From assembly GCA_038501625.1 (NCBI GenBank), contig JAZAYU010000013.1:6944001-7008000 (forward strand): a stretch of DNA of 64,000 nt. The letters are read 5' to 3'. Both the position numbers and the translations under genes were made by a program. Position 1 is the first letter of the stretch. Every line of letters starts with the position of its first letter. Origin of the DNA: Corbicula japonica. Its lineage: Eukaryota; Mollusca; Bivalvia; Venerida; Cyrenidae. Shown here piece after piece: positions 25,446-37,800 of the stretch. The notes under the pieces were generated by a model. It saw nothing but the letters and a program-made list of their open reading frames with translations, did not search any database and was not told the DNA's origin.

Positions 25446-26568
25446 AACAACCTTGATTTTTACTCGAACTCACTAGCAAGGCTAAGTTAGTGTATATAAT
25501 AGCAGCTTATAAAACAAGCATGAATCACATCAGCCAATCTCTGTTTCCACACAATAGAGATATCAGGTATATCCATATAAAAATAGAGAGATCCACAACA
25601 CAGAAGATATCCACATAATAGCCATGTTATTGCATGCACACAACATATATCCATACAGCAGAGATATCCATATTACAAAGATATCCATTTAAAAACACAA
25701 GAGATATCTGCATAATAGAGATAGCCATGTAATTAAGGCATGTAAACAAGAGATCTACAAAACATAGATCCATGTATCTGAAACCTACATACTTGGTTGT
25801 CATTAAGAGCTGCCAGCCAGCAAACAGACAGTTTCAATTAATAAGATTTTTATTCTCTCAAATCTTAGACATGGCAAAATAAAATCACAATAATTATATT
25901 TTCATTTGTTTTTGTATAGACTGTATGAGTACCAGTATGTACCGGTAAATACTTTGCCACTTACTGGTTGATAAGTACTGGGTAACATTTCATCATTGCC
26001 ATGAGACAAAAAATCTCGACATCAAGGTCATTCCAGTTTCAGTTTTATCAAAATTAAAAAATCAAAATTAAAAATGGCTTTGTTACAGGTGTTGTTTTTT
26101 CCTCTCAAAAAATTAAAAATAAAATGGTACTGTAGACAGTAAAATATTTCACGGAATTGACCCTACTGGAAGAGCGAATTCCTTTCAAAGACTGGCAGTT
26201 TTCCCAAAGTGATTAGCAGCCCAAGTATGTTTTATTTTATAAACTCAAGTAGCTTTATAAAACCTACATAAAACTTTTATCTTGTGTTTCTGCAAAAAAT
26301 AAGCAAAAAAGGTAAAAATCAGAGACAAAAATCAGAAGATTAATATGTCCACAAACGGTCAAGATGCCTAGATTGTACAACTATATTTTAAAAAATGTCC
26401 AGGGACAATCTGTTTCCTAGATAACTAGCACCTCCAGCGCTTGATGCTTAAGTCTCCTCAAAATTGAATTGACCATTCTTGCCCAATTTTAATTACAACC
26501 CTGAAATAACAGGCATACCCACATAATTAGCAGAGACTGCTGCGTCACAGAGGTAGCCACATTACACA

Positions 26569-29500
26569 CAGTACTGAAAATCAAGAAATTGACATTTTTT
26601 GCGTTTCCACTCTATTTCGTTTCCATTTCAGTTGGCAATGTTTTCCGCTGCGGTTCCATTCTGTTTCCGTTCCGTTTCCATTCCGTTTCCGTTTCGATTA
26701 AAACACTTTCAACGCTGCGTTTCCAGCGTTTTTTCCGTTTCAAGCGTTTCTTCCGTTTCTAGCGTTTCCAGCGTTCCATTTCTGCTTCCGTGCGTTATTA
26801 CCGTTTCCACGGTTAAATATTTTCGTTCAACAAATTTCAGTTGTAAATGTCAAAACATGTGGATTAATATCAAATGGAATGAAATAAGGCGAGAACCTTC
26901 TGACTGGCATTGCAAAGTTGACATTACCATGTTTACATCAAGACTATGCCGTGAAGGGGATCCGATCCGTCAAAGGAAAACAATGAGAAATTTTCCATGT
27001 AAATGTGGCAAATTAAATGCTTGTGGGACAGATTAGATAACATTTATAAAAACTATAAAGCTCTTAGTAGGATACTCTTGAATTCTCTAATAGCGGTATT
27101 CCTTTGCTCTTGCTTATGATTTTTAAATAAGTTGTTTTTTTTTAAAGAAGAGTCAAAATAAGAATGTCATAATGTACATGTAAATTCCCTAAAATTTCGA
27201 TAATTTATCTGCCTCGGGCAAATGTTGCCATGACAAACATCAGTGATATCTACATCTAATAAAATTGTCAAACCGCTTGAAAGAATTAGACGGTCAATAA
27301 TGAAATTAGGTATCAAACTGAATTTGACAAAAACACTTTAGAATTATTGATTTGTAAATTTAAAAACAACCACGTTGTTATAAAATTAACGGAAGATTAT
27401 AGTTTTTGTTAGCGACACTATTTCAGAATGGTAACATTATCACTACACATATGTCAAGTCAGATGAAATAAATTTACTGAATTATTTACATCAGTTTGCA
27501 TTGGTAATTTTGAGTGATATTAAACACTTTACATCAGAATAATGTTAACCACTATCAAAAACGATAAAGTTTAAGATTCATATTAAGTTCCCACAAACTC
27601 CCAGCACGGTGCACACGTGCGTATACATGACTCGAGCTGACGCCAGGATTAAAGTGATTAAAGAACATTGTCTTCACAATAAGCATGCCTTAGAGTGTAT
27701 TTACCTTTGTATTTCAAACAACGCTGTAAAAGTTATTGTCTTATGAAGATTTTATATTATTGAGAAAAAAATAAAGCAAAACATCTTTATCATTTTGGTG
27801 CTAAAATATTTAGCTCCGGTGATGTAACCCCATGTGCGTCCCGATACGATATCTATCTTTCGCTATTCACAGGACATTAATTTCAATTTACTATATTTTA
27901 ATTTAAATATCTGAGCTAGATGCAAGTGCGATGAGCTATTGTTTTGTTTTTGAAGCATGCATGCGTATTCGAAAAGTAGTTTGTTTACAAACTGAAACTT
28001 TAGAAACAAATATTTTATACAATTACGCTCATGTAAATTCAGTCTTTGCAATACTACAAAGTGACTAAGCTTTATAGAGTTACATTGGATATTTGTTCAG
28101 TATAAACAGAAAAAAATAATCGTAGAATGTCCACGGGAGGTAACCTCTTCTTGACTGATGGGAAAGTGCCTACTGTTGATAATTCAAAGGGAGATCACTT
28201 TTTCCAAACTTGCTATTGCTGAATAATTATATTTAGACAAAACGCAACTTGTAATAAATATGGAACTAGACATCGTATAAAATGTTGTATTTTGCATTTG
28301 CGGTACACTAATTTGGAAACTAGAAATAAACAGCAAGATCAGTAATAAATAACAACTATATATACTGGTCAAAGATTACCGCCAGTGAAATCTAATGTAA
28401 AAGATCGTTCATTATTTTTAATTTTTTGATGATTGAAAGCCTTTTCAGTGCAGAAAGGATTCGACAAAATTTAAATTTGAAACGTTCAGTTCCATTACAG
28501 GAGTTTAAATTGTTGTGATATTTGTTAAATAATTGAATGTTGAAATCAATATTTTCTATCTGTGACCGAGAAATGCATAATTCTGATCGCAAGTATCATG
28601 TCATTTATGCGAATCGTTCCTAAACCAAAACTAAAACAGAACACAAATACCACCCACGACGAAAACTTTTCACGTGCTTCGCGCAAGAAGCGCGCATCTC
28701 GTGCAAATCATGTCTTTTTAATTTCACACGTCTGACATATTGTTGACGTTTCATTGTAGGTCATATATGTTCTACGTCATATGTTTACAAGCAAACAACA
28801 TGTTCGTCGAACAAATCACGTGGTTTTTACCGCCATATATTCAAACATCTGATATTATTGTCGGCGTTTGATTGTGGGTCATATTAAATGTCGAATGTTA
28901 AATTCCTGAAAACATTATTTTCCAAAGGGCAGTTGATGCTGTTTCCTTTGAGTAAAATAAACCATGATTGCAACATGCTATTTCGTTTTTCATTTCTGAA
29001 TTCCAGACACAAGAAACAAATTAATGTTGCGTTGTCCGTTCTGTTTGCTAGATCTCTTCAATATCGCGTTTTAAGCTATAAAACAAATTAATAAAAACAC
29101 ATCTTCAAATTATTGGAGATCAAAAAACGTTCACGCATAGACATAGGTTTAAGTGAAAAATATATTCACCCGAGGTCCTTATGCATATACATGAAGCAAA
29201 ATGTGTAATCTTTCGATAAATGTGTTACAATTGCTCGATCTGCGCTGAATAATGGTAAATATTTAGACTGATCATTACTTGAAACAAGTGTCCCATGAAG
29301 CGTCATTTCGACAACTATTATTTTCGTTAAAATTAATTTCGTACAAAGAAACGGTTAGAACTTTACTATATATAATCGATTTACCTAGAAACGGTGCAAA
29401 ACGCTACTATAAATAATCGGGCCGTTTCTAGTGTTCCGATTATTCCGTTTCTACCGTTTCTAGCGCTCCAAGCACTCCGATTATAGTGTTTCTACCGTTT

Positions 29501-29650
29501 CAAGCATTCCAAGCGTTTTTAGCGCTCCGATGCGTTTCCATTTCGATAGCGTTCCGTTTCCATTGCGTTTCCGTTTCAACATAGAGTGAAAAGCGTTTCA
29601 TTTCCATTTCCTCTCCATTTCGTTCGTCAATTTTGTGATTTTCAGTACTG
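26569..29650. mobile_element. 3.1-kb element with CAGTACTG terminal inverted repeats and CGTTTCC arrays
   Basis: The left end CAGTACTGAAAATCA plus AAATTGAC (26569-26595) is matched in inverted form at 29626-29650. Just inside each end lies a cluster rich in GTTTCC/CGTTTC (26600-26830 and 29340-29620). Both clusters are on the plus strand, so they are direct rather than inverted. The interior has no long open frame. No convincing target-site duplication was seen. It is likely a non-autonomous DNA transposon whose subterminal clusters could be transposase-binding sites; this is inference. Confidence 0.6.
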
Positions 29651-29841
29651 TAGACCATTATTTTTTATGAAGGCACTACTAAGGAAGATGGGACCAGTAG
29701 ACACTTATCAACTGTTTCAATGAATCTGCAAAACATTAGCACTGACTGGCTGTAATGCTGGTAGTTTTTGTCTCTATTGCTTGTCAGTAATACTAAATTA
29801 ATGCCAAAAAGCTGATGCTTATCCCTGAATAATATATCTGG

Positions 29842-30312
29842 CCAGCTCTGGCCAGTGTAAATGCTGATTCTTGTAGGTTAATGCTGGTGACCAACTGAAG
29901 CCAGCTCTGTCCAGTGTAAATGCTGATTCTTGTAGGTTAATGCTGGTGACCAACTGCAGCCAGCTCTGTCCAGTGTAAATGCTGATTCTTGTAGGTTAAT
30001 GCTGGTGACCAACTGCAGCCAGCTCTGTCCAGTGTAAATGCTGTTTCTTGTAGGTTAATGCTGATGATCAACTGCAGCCAGCTCTGTCCAGTGTAAATTC
30101 TGATTCTTGTAGGTTAATGCTGGTGACCAACTGCAGCCAGCTCTGTCCAGTGTAAATGCTGAATCTTGTAGGTTAATGCTGGTGACCAACTGCTGCCAGC
30201 TCTGTCCAGTGTAAATTCTGATTCTTGTAGGTTAATGCTGATGATCAACTACAGCCAGCTCTGGCCAGTGTAAATGCTGAATCTTGTAGGTTAATGCTGG
30301 TGAACAACTTCT
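29842..30312 (+). repeat. 59-bp minisatellite, about 8 copies
   Basis: Unit CCAGCTCTGTCCAGTGTAAA + TGCTGATTCTTGTAGGTTAA + TGCTGGTGACCAACTGCAG; period 59 from the starts at 29842 and 29901. Copies are more than 90% alike by eye, so the array looks young. Confidence 0.85.
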
Positions 30313-30737
30313 AGCCTTCACGCTAATGCTTGTCTGTAAAGGCCTCCATGCAAATGTTGGTCAGTAAATGCTGTCTCATTCGAAGTTAGTCAATCACCAA
30401 GGAAATGGATTGCTAAAAATTAAGTGTAGTTAACTTTTTTAATAAAAATACTGTACAATTCTAAGTGGAATGCAATCTAAGTTTGATAAATTATGTGTTG
30501 AAGCAGACTAAAGTTTACATCTGCATTTTGTATTTTAATGTTGCAATCAAACATTCTGTCTATACCAATCCATGCAGACTGCACACATACTTTCTACTAT
30601 TGATAACTGCATACCAGATACATGTTGTTCTCCAACTTAACTATGTGCATACTTTAAAATATTTACAGTATTTGTACTGCATAAAAGATGGTAAATATAC
30701 AGTGCTCTACAAAATTTCTTTGACCAAGATATATTCT

Positions 30738-30979
30738 TTAACCCTTTCCTCCATATCTACCCATTTTTATGCAAGTGTGACCATTGTAGATTGAGATCAG
30801 CCGGCACATCTGTGCCGTTTGATCAGGATCTGCACTGGTCACATTTTGATCAGAAATAATCTAACAAATCAAAAAGCGAACAGTTAAGTTCCTGATCAGA
30901 CAGCACATCCGTGCCATCTGATCTGGATTTTAACTGTTCGCCTATGCACTACAGGTGTATCAATGGAGGAAAGGGTTAA
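30738..30979. mobile_element. TTAACCC palindromic MITE, well-preserved copy
   Basis: TTAACCCTTTCCTCCATA ... TGGAGGAAAGGGTTAA, TTAA at both tips. It lies just past the last SVOP exon I can place, so it would be in the SVOP intron or 3' UTR. Confidence 0.85.
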
Positions 30980-31181
30980 TCTTATTGTTTTTGAGCAATA
31001 TACAAGTATGCATTTTCATAATATACAGGTAGCATGTTAGAGGTTAAAATATCATTTTTTAAATAAAGTTTTTCATAAATTTTAGAGCATTTTGTTGTCA
31101 TAAATACAGAGATGGTAATAAAGAAGATTGTCCAAGAGCTTTTGGAGGACAATGTTTAACAAAGCTGACAAATAAACTTAC

Positions 31182-31855
31182 AGGTAATTCCCTCCCCTTG
31201 GTCTCTATGGGTAAACAGACAGCACATATTGCACAGGCAAACCCAATACTTCCATACACCCACACTGCTGCAGTAAGGGAGGTGTCCAGTAGCACCTGTA
31301 ACATCCAAGGAAAATACTTATTACCAACACATGAAAAAATTATGATTGTGATTGCCTTATGAATGGGTTTGGCTGTAATAAGATGAAATCAACCCATCTG
31401 AAAAAAAATATTGTGTTTTTTTTTACAAAAAACAGCGACAAAAATCGGCATAATTCTTTTCAAATGTGATCTTGACCGCTACACATTTCCGGCAAACATT
31501 AAATTTTGCTTAAAAGAGAACATAACAAAATGAGCGAAAGCAATTTCAGGGATTGAGCAAAAGAGTTGTTTTGTTTAGAAAAAGAGCATAAGACCAACAT
31601 TTTTTTGTCTTTATAAGACATAAAAACGAATCTTTTCAAAAATTGGGGTGAATGAATCAAAAGTTGCAAATAAATCAAATACTGGTTGCTAGTGACTGCT
31701 GTACCACTTTTGGATCATGAACGTCTTTTTTAATGATTGATGCTCATTTTTCAAGAAGTATGTGAGCCAAAGAGCTAGTTGTGTTATATCGCTTGAGGAT
31801 GTTGAATTATATGGATGATTTAACATGTATATATGTATATGCATATGTTCTCCAA

Positions 31856-31891
<36 letters not shown>

Positions 31892-34800
31892 GTCAAGATG
31901 AATGCATTTAAACCTCTTTAACCCTTAAAGATTACAAGTATATTTCAGATCTCTCTTGTCAAGATAAGTTCACAAGTAAAGTACCTGAGCCAGGAAAGGT
32001 GTAATCATAGCCCCTACTCTGGCCCATGATGAAGCTGTGCCAATCCCTAATGTACGGATAGTGGTGGGGTACACCTGGAAATAAGTGTTTTATAAATTAG
32101 ATTGTGATGTTTATTTGATGTGTTTGACATATGTAATGACAGAAGTTTAATCTACAATAAGCCAGTATATGTTTGGCTTTTCTTTTACTTTGATCTTAAG
32201 GCAATAGAAAAAAAATATTTTAGATTCTCATCCCCGACCGCCCCTGTCCAAAACCACCCGCCCCAAAATAATTTATTGGTTAAAAAAATCGGAACATATT
32301 CTGTTCTGGACAGACGGGTTTTAGACCTTCCCCGATATGGAAAAAACATGGCCGACAATAATAAAATAAAATGTTCATCATTTCAAAGCTTACCGAAGGT
32401 GATAGTGTCACTATTAAAGACTGGTATGACTTTTCAAGCAAGAATAGGCACCAACATCCTACTTTTGTAAGTTGTTATCATGATTTTTTGGAAGAAATTG
32501 AAAAGATGGACAAATATTCTACACCAAAGGTTCTAGTAACTATAAATGCCATTTTCTTACAATTTTAAGTTAGTTTTTTTCTGTTCTGAGGTATTTGGTT
32601 ATTAAAAAATAAAAAATAAAAAGTGTCCACCCGCCCCTTTTCTTCCCAAAATCCGGATGAGAATCTAATAATTTATTTTCTCTGGCCTAACCATAAATCC
32701 TTAAATAACATCACTGCAGAGAACATTAGCCCTGTTGCGAACCTTACTCCTAGAGACAACAACCCTTTCATTTTCAAGGCAGGTGTATCCTGTGGTCAAA
32801 ATCTGACCTTTTTATGTCTTATAATCATAGACAACTACTGCCATTACTCTATCTAAGGAACAACTCTGTAGAATGACTGTAGCTTGTCTCACACTCTCAA
32901 GACAGCTGGACTCTAGTACAAATGTATAAACTCATGCCTTATCAAGGATGTTTTGTCAAGCTTGAAGAGAACTGTAGCCATTCTTTGATCTGATATCTGT
33001 TATTTGAAAGGGGCAAAACTCAAAAATAGTTAAACAGGAGTTATCATTCTTGTGGTCACAAATGAATTTGTCCATGAAAACAGCCATATTGCAGCGACTG
33101 CCACATATTCCTTTTGTACGTATTCCTTCTGTATGTACTATTAAACTAGAATGTGTCCTTATACACTGATGCCCCTACTGATACAACACTTGTAACAAAA
33201 GGCCTTAACTCTGATAAAAATGGTTGCAGGAAAAAATCTTTTCTTTACAATCATCTACACATCCTGCTTGATCATTTTTGCAAGTTTGAAAGAAATCTGC
33301 CCAAATGTTTATGAGAAGTTGATGCCACAAGTTTTGGGGGACATACATATTTATGAGAGAGATGACAAATGCAGTGTACCTCTGATGTGTAAATGTAGAC
33401 AAAGTTGAACATTCCCGAAGAAAAACCTCGCACCATAAAAATGAACACTGTAAGAACTGTCTGCGATACTGGCAGTTGTAACAACACAAAAAAGAATCCA
33501 CAACCAAACAAGTTCACTGCCCCTGTCCAACGACGACCCACAACGTCAATCAGGAATATGTTTAAAGGTAACGCTGAAATGATAAATAAAAATATTATAA
33601 AATCAACAAATAGTAGTGGTTTATTTTACAAAACACACACAACAATGTAATAGTTTTAGAATTATGTGTGTCTATTACAAATTCAATGGTATTGGGTACA
33701 TTCATCCATCTAATTCAATCCATCATGGATTTGGTTACCAGAGTTTAACCCTTTCCTCCATAGATACACCTTTATTGCAAGGGCAAACAGTTTAGATCCA
33801 GATCAGCCGCCACATCCGTGCTGTCTGATCAGGATCTAAACTGTTTGCTTTTTTATTTATTAGGTTATTTCTGACCAAATTGCAACCAGTGCTGATCCTG
33901 ATCAGATGGACGGATGTGCCGGCTGATCTGGATCTACGCTGCTCCCACATGTGTAAAAATGCTTATATATGGAGGAAAGGGTTAAAGGAATTCAACCGAT
34001 GTGACACAAAGTTTCATCTATGTAAAGCAGAGGTTCTTGACAGACTATTGCAGGAATTCAGCAAAACAACACAACAATGATCAGGTAAATGAGTCAGTGT
34101 GTCTTCAGACACACTAGATTGTATATGATATGTTTTATGTTTTAAAGGAAAACAATTCCTAAATAATCTATTATTTACTTGTAATTTGCTAACCTTTTAC
34201 TCCATGAATACATTAATAAAATATCTATTTGAACTCTTATTTCAGAATGTTTCTTCTTCAGTTGACTTCCTATAATGTGTTATGAATAAAAGATAATGTA
34301 GACTTGTTGTGTCATGATCAACTGAAAAAGTCCGATTACCAAAATGTTTTATAAATAAAAGAGTTTAAATAAATCTGTAAATATAATTACTGTCTCTAAT
34401 GGATACAAGAAAAGTAACTATCCATAGATACAGCTTATTCAATGTGTGACCAGTGTAGATCACACTGCACATCCATGCAGTCTGATAAAGATCTACACAG
34501 TTTGCTTCTTTATTAGAAATAATATAATGAATCTAAATGTGACTAACTCACATCCTGATCAGACTGCACAGAGGTATTTGCTGATCTGGATCTAAACTGT
34601 TTGCACACAGTTATAAGCGACATCCCATGGAGTAAACACATGTATCAATGAGGTATGTTCTAACTTACCTATAAATTCTCCTAATGTAGAAATAATCATA
34701 CTGGTGTAGTCATCTGATTTTAATAAATTGCACTTGCACTTTTCACCTTCAAAAATAAAACAACAGAGATTTAAATAAAAATATTAACCCTTTCCTCCAT

Positions 34801-37800
34801 AGATACATCTTTATTATATGGGCGAACAGTTTAGATCCAGATCAGCCAGCACATCCGTGCCGTCTGATTATGATTTAAATTGTTCGCTTTTTTATTCATT
34901 AGGTTATTTCTGACCTAAATGTGACCAGTGCAAATCCTGATCAGACGGCACGGATGTGCTGGCTGATCTGGATCTACACTCGACGCCCATGCGTAAAAAT
35001 GCGTATTTATGGAGGAAAGGGTTAAAAGAAATATATCTCATAACTCATGGTCTCAAAGTGGAATAAAAAGCATAGATCTTTAAGATAAACTATTAGAATC
35101 TATAAACATGGAATCAGTGTATAGTCCTAATTGTTTTTAAATCTCTAATTCTCTTTGAAACAGATACAAATTTTGCTCTACTCAGCAAGAAATCAAAGCA
35201 GGAGGACAATTATCAGCATATGCTCAATTTGTGGGATCATTTGATAAAATGAATACAATATTCATGTTCATTTATGCTAAATTATTTTACAAATTAGTGA
35301 TAATAAATAGTGAGTAACAAACAATAGGCATTCAGTTTAGTTATTTAATACTCAAATTCCAAATTTACGAAACATGTTCAACTCTGTGTAACAAAATACT
35401 GCAGCAAAGATGGTTTTTTTCTAGTGTTAACATTAAAAAAAATCATGTTTTACAAGTTATTGCACCCTTTACTTTATAGAAAAACATGTGCAAACAGTTT
35501 AGATCCTGCTCAGCTGGCACATTTGTGCCGCCAGAACAGAATCTAAGCTGTTTCCTTCTAGATTCAATAGATCATTTCTGACCATGATGTGATCGTGCAG
35601 ATCCAGATTAGAAAGCACATATGAGCCAGCTGATCTGGACATACACTGGTGGTTCACTCATAAAAATGTGTATATAAGGAGTAAAGGGTTAAGTTTGACT
35701 TCTTACCAGATTCATGAACATTTTTGAGCTGGAGTATTTCAGCACTTGCCAGCACCATACCATAGTACGAGAGGGCTGTCCCAAACCAAAGCATCCATAC
35801 CATTAATGTTGTACGCAGATATGTAGCAGAAAACAAATCTTTTGGGTTACCCCTCTCTGTCTGAAACAAAGACACACTATGATTAGTATGAACATTTACA
35901 TCCTCTCCCAGCAGTCAATAATGATCACACTTGTAAAATCATCAGCCTACTGAACTGATGGATCAATGTATCTCATGTATCTTTTATGCAACTTCAACTA
36001 TAAAAAGTCCAAAATGGGACAAAATTTGAACAATATGCAAAACTTGACAAACCATATGATTGTGAACAAATATATACCCAGTTTTAAGCTGTTATAAAGA
36101 TAGTTTAGAAGTTATGAGCTTGCGTGCAAACTTTAATCTTCAATTCTAAGTCAAAAAAGCAAACACAAGGCCATAATTTGACGAAAATGCAAGGTAGAGT
36201 TACGGAACTTGGTACATCAACATGGATATGATGGTGAGCAAGTGTACAATGTATGACAGCAGTAGTGCAGATAGGATAGTATGAAATTAATGAGCTTATA
36301 CACAAGCATGCATGCAGCTTTTAACCTTAAATTCTAAACTGAAAAGGGGCTATAATTTGATAAAAATGAAAACGAGAGTTGTGGTTCTTGACTTACACAC
36401 TTGGGGATATGATAAACAAGTGTACCAAGTTTAAAGACTATAGCTTAAGACCTTTGTATTTTGGATTTTATATAGACATTAGTAAATTAATACCAGTCTA
36501 GGCTCAAGATGAGAGTCATTTTACAAGTAAGAATTAGGGTAAAACACAGCTTACTATATGAGTTTTAACAACTGTTCCTTTAGGCAGAGTATTTTTATTC
36601 ATTTTAGCAGCTTTCTGTAAAATTTTCATGGCATCTTCTGTCCGACCAGCGGCAACAAGATACCGAGCTGACTCTGGCAAAAACTGAAATATATCATATA
36701 AACAATGTGAATACTGAAGTTTATAGTATCCTATTTACTCCATTGATAATGCTTTATTCTGTGGGCGAACAGTTGAGATCCAGATCATTCAGTGAATCAG
36801 TACCACCTGATCAGCTTCTATACTGTTTGCTTTTAGATTCAGATTATTATTGACCAGGAGGTGAACATGTTAGATCCAGATCAGATGCCACAGATGTGCT
36901 GGCTGATCTGGATCTAAAGGGTTTTATACCCATGAATGGTTTTAACACAGTAAAGCCTGTATCCGGATAATAATACAAGTCAGATTAGTAAACCGTATCA
37001 GTTTATAGGAGAAAGGTCAAGTTTTAAGCTAGAAAAATACTATAATATCACAGTTTAAAAATGAGTTTGTCATATTGCTTGCTAATAAAGTAAAATCTCT
37101 GAAATGGATCTTCAATCTCTGTCAGGTTTTAACCAATCAGCAGTCTGTACGTCCAGTCTTGCCACGCAAGTGCTTTGCTATAACAACTTTTCAGGAACTC
37201 AAGAGTCAGGCAAACCTTGACCAAATAACATAAAACTGAGATTGGAGACCAGCTTCAAATCTCAAGCATCTGACTGGCTGAAATGGTGACTGGTCAATGC
37301 TTGAGACTTGAGACTGATCTCCTGATTTAGTTTTATGATCTTGGGCCCTATAGAAAAATGCTAAATATTCTATAAAGGTCTATACTGAAGTTTTGTCCAA
37401 TGAACCTTTCTACTCCAGGGTACTTACTTTAAACAAGACAACAATGAGGAAAGATGGAATGGAAGACAATATCAGCAGCCACCTCCAGCCCAGGGATGGT
37501 ATCACAATAGATGCTAACACTATCTCGAACATTGTGCCACTAGCCCAACTTATCTACAATATAACATACATATACTTGTTCATCTTGCTCCATTACATCA
37601 CTGCACATACTTTAATTTTGTAATATACATCTTTCTTTAATGTAACAAAGTAATGTGTAAATAATTAAAAAGCTTTTGGTGATGGTTGCAGTTTTAATCA
37701 ATTTTATTCATATTGTAAAATTGTTCAAGGTTGCATATATTTATTAAAAACTGGCAATTATTCATTATTAACATTTTCTGACTTTATGTAGCACTGTTCG

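Larger units (their letters stand above)
18002..30737. other. Gene-poor repeat-rich interval between convergent genes
   Basis: It must contain the 3' UTR of the plus-strand gene and probably the last exon and 3' UTR of SVOP. I could not place a polyadenylation site for either. What I can name is listed separately: MITE copies near 18.64, 19.24 and 20.04 kb, tandem elements at 20.5-24.4 kb, and the element at 26569-29650. A degenerate AGAGATATCC-rich stretch lies at about 25540-25760. The remainder, such as 24.4-25.1 and 25.8-26.5 kb, shows nothing I can support. Confidence 0.5.

Noticed and set aside
26599..27036. 145-codon ORF rich in Ser/Val/Phe
   Set aside because: The first half is the CGTTTCC low-complexity array; no support for a gene.
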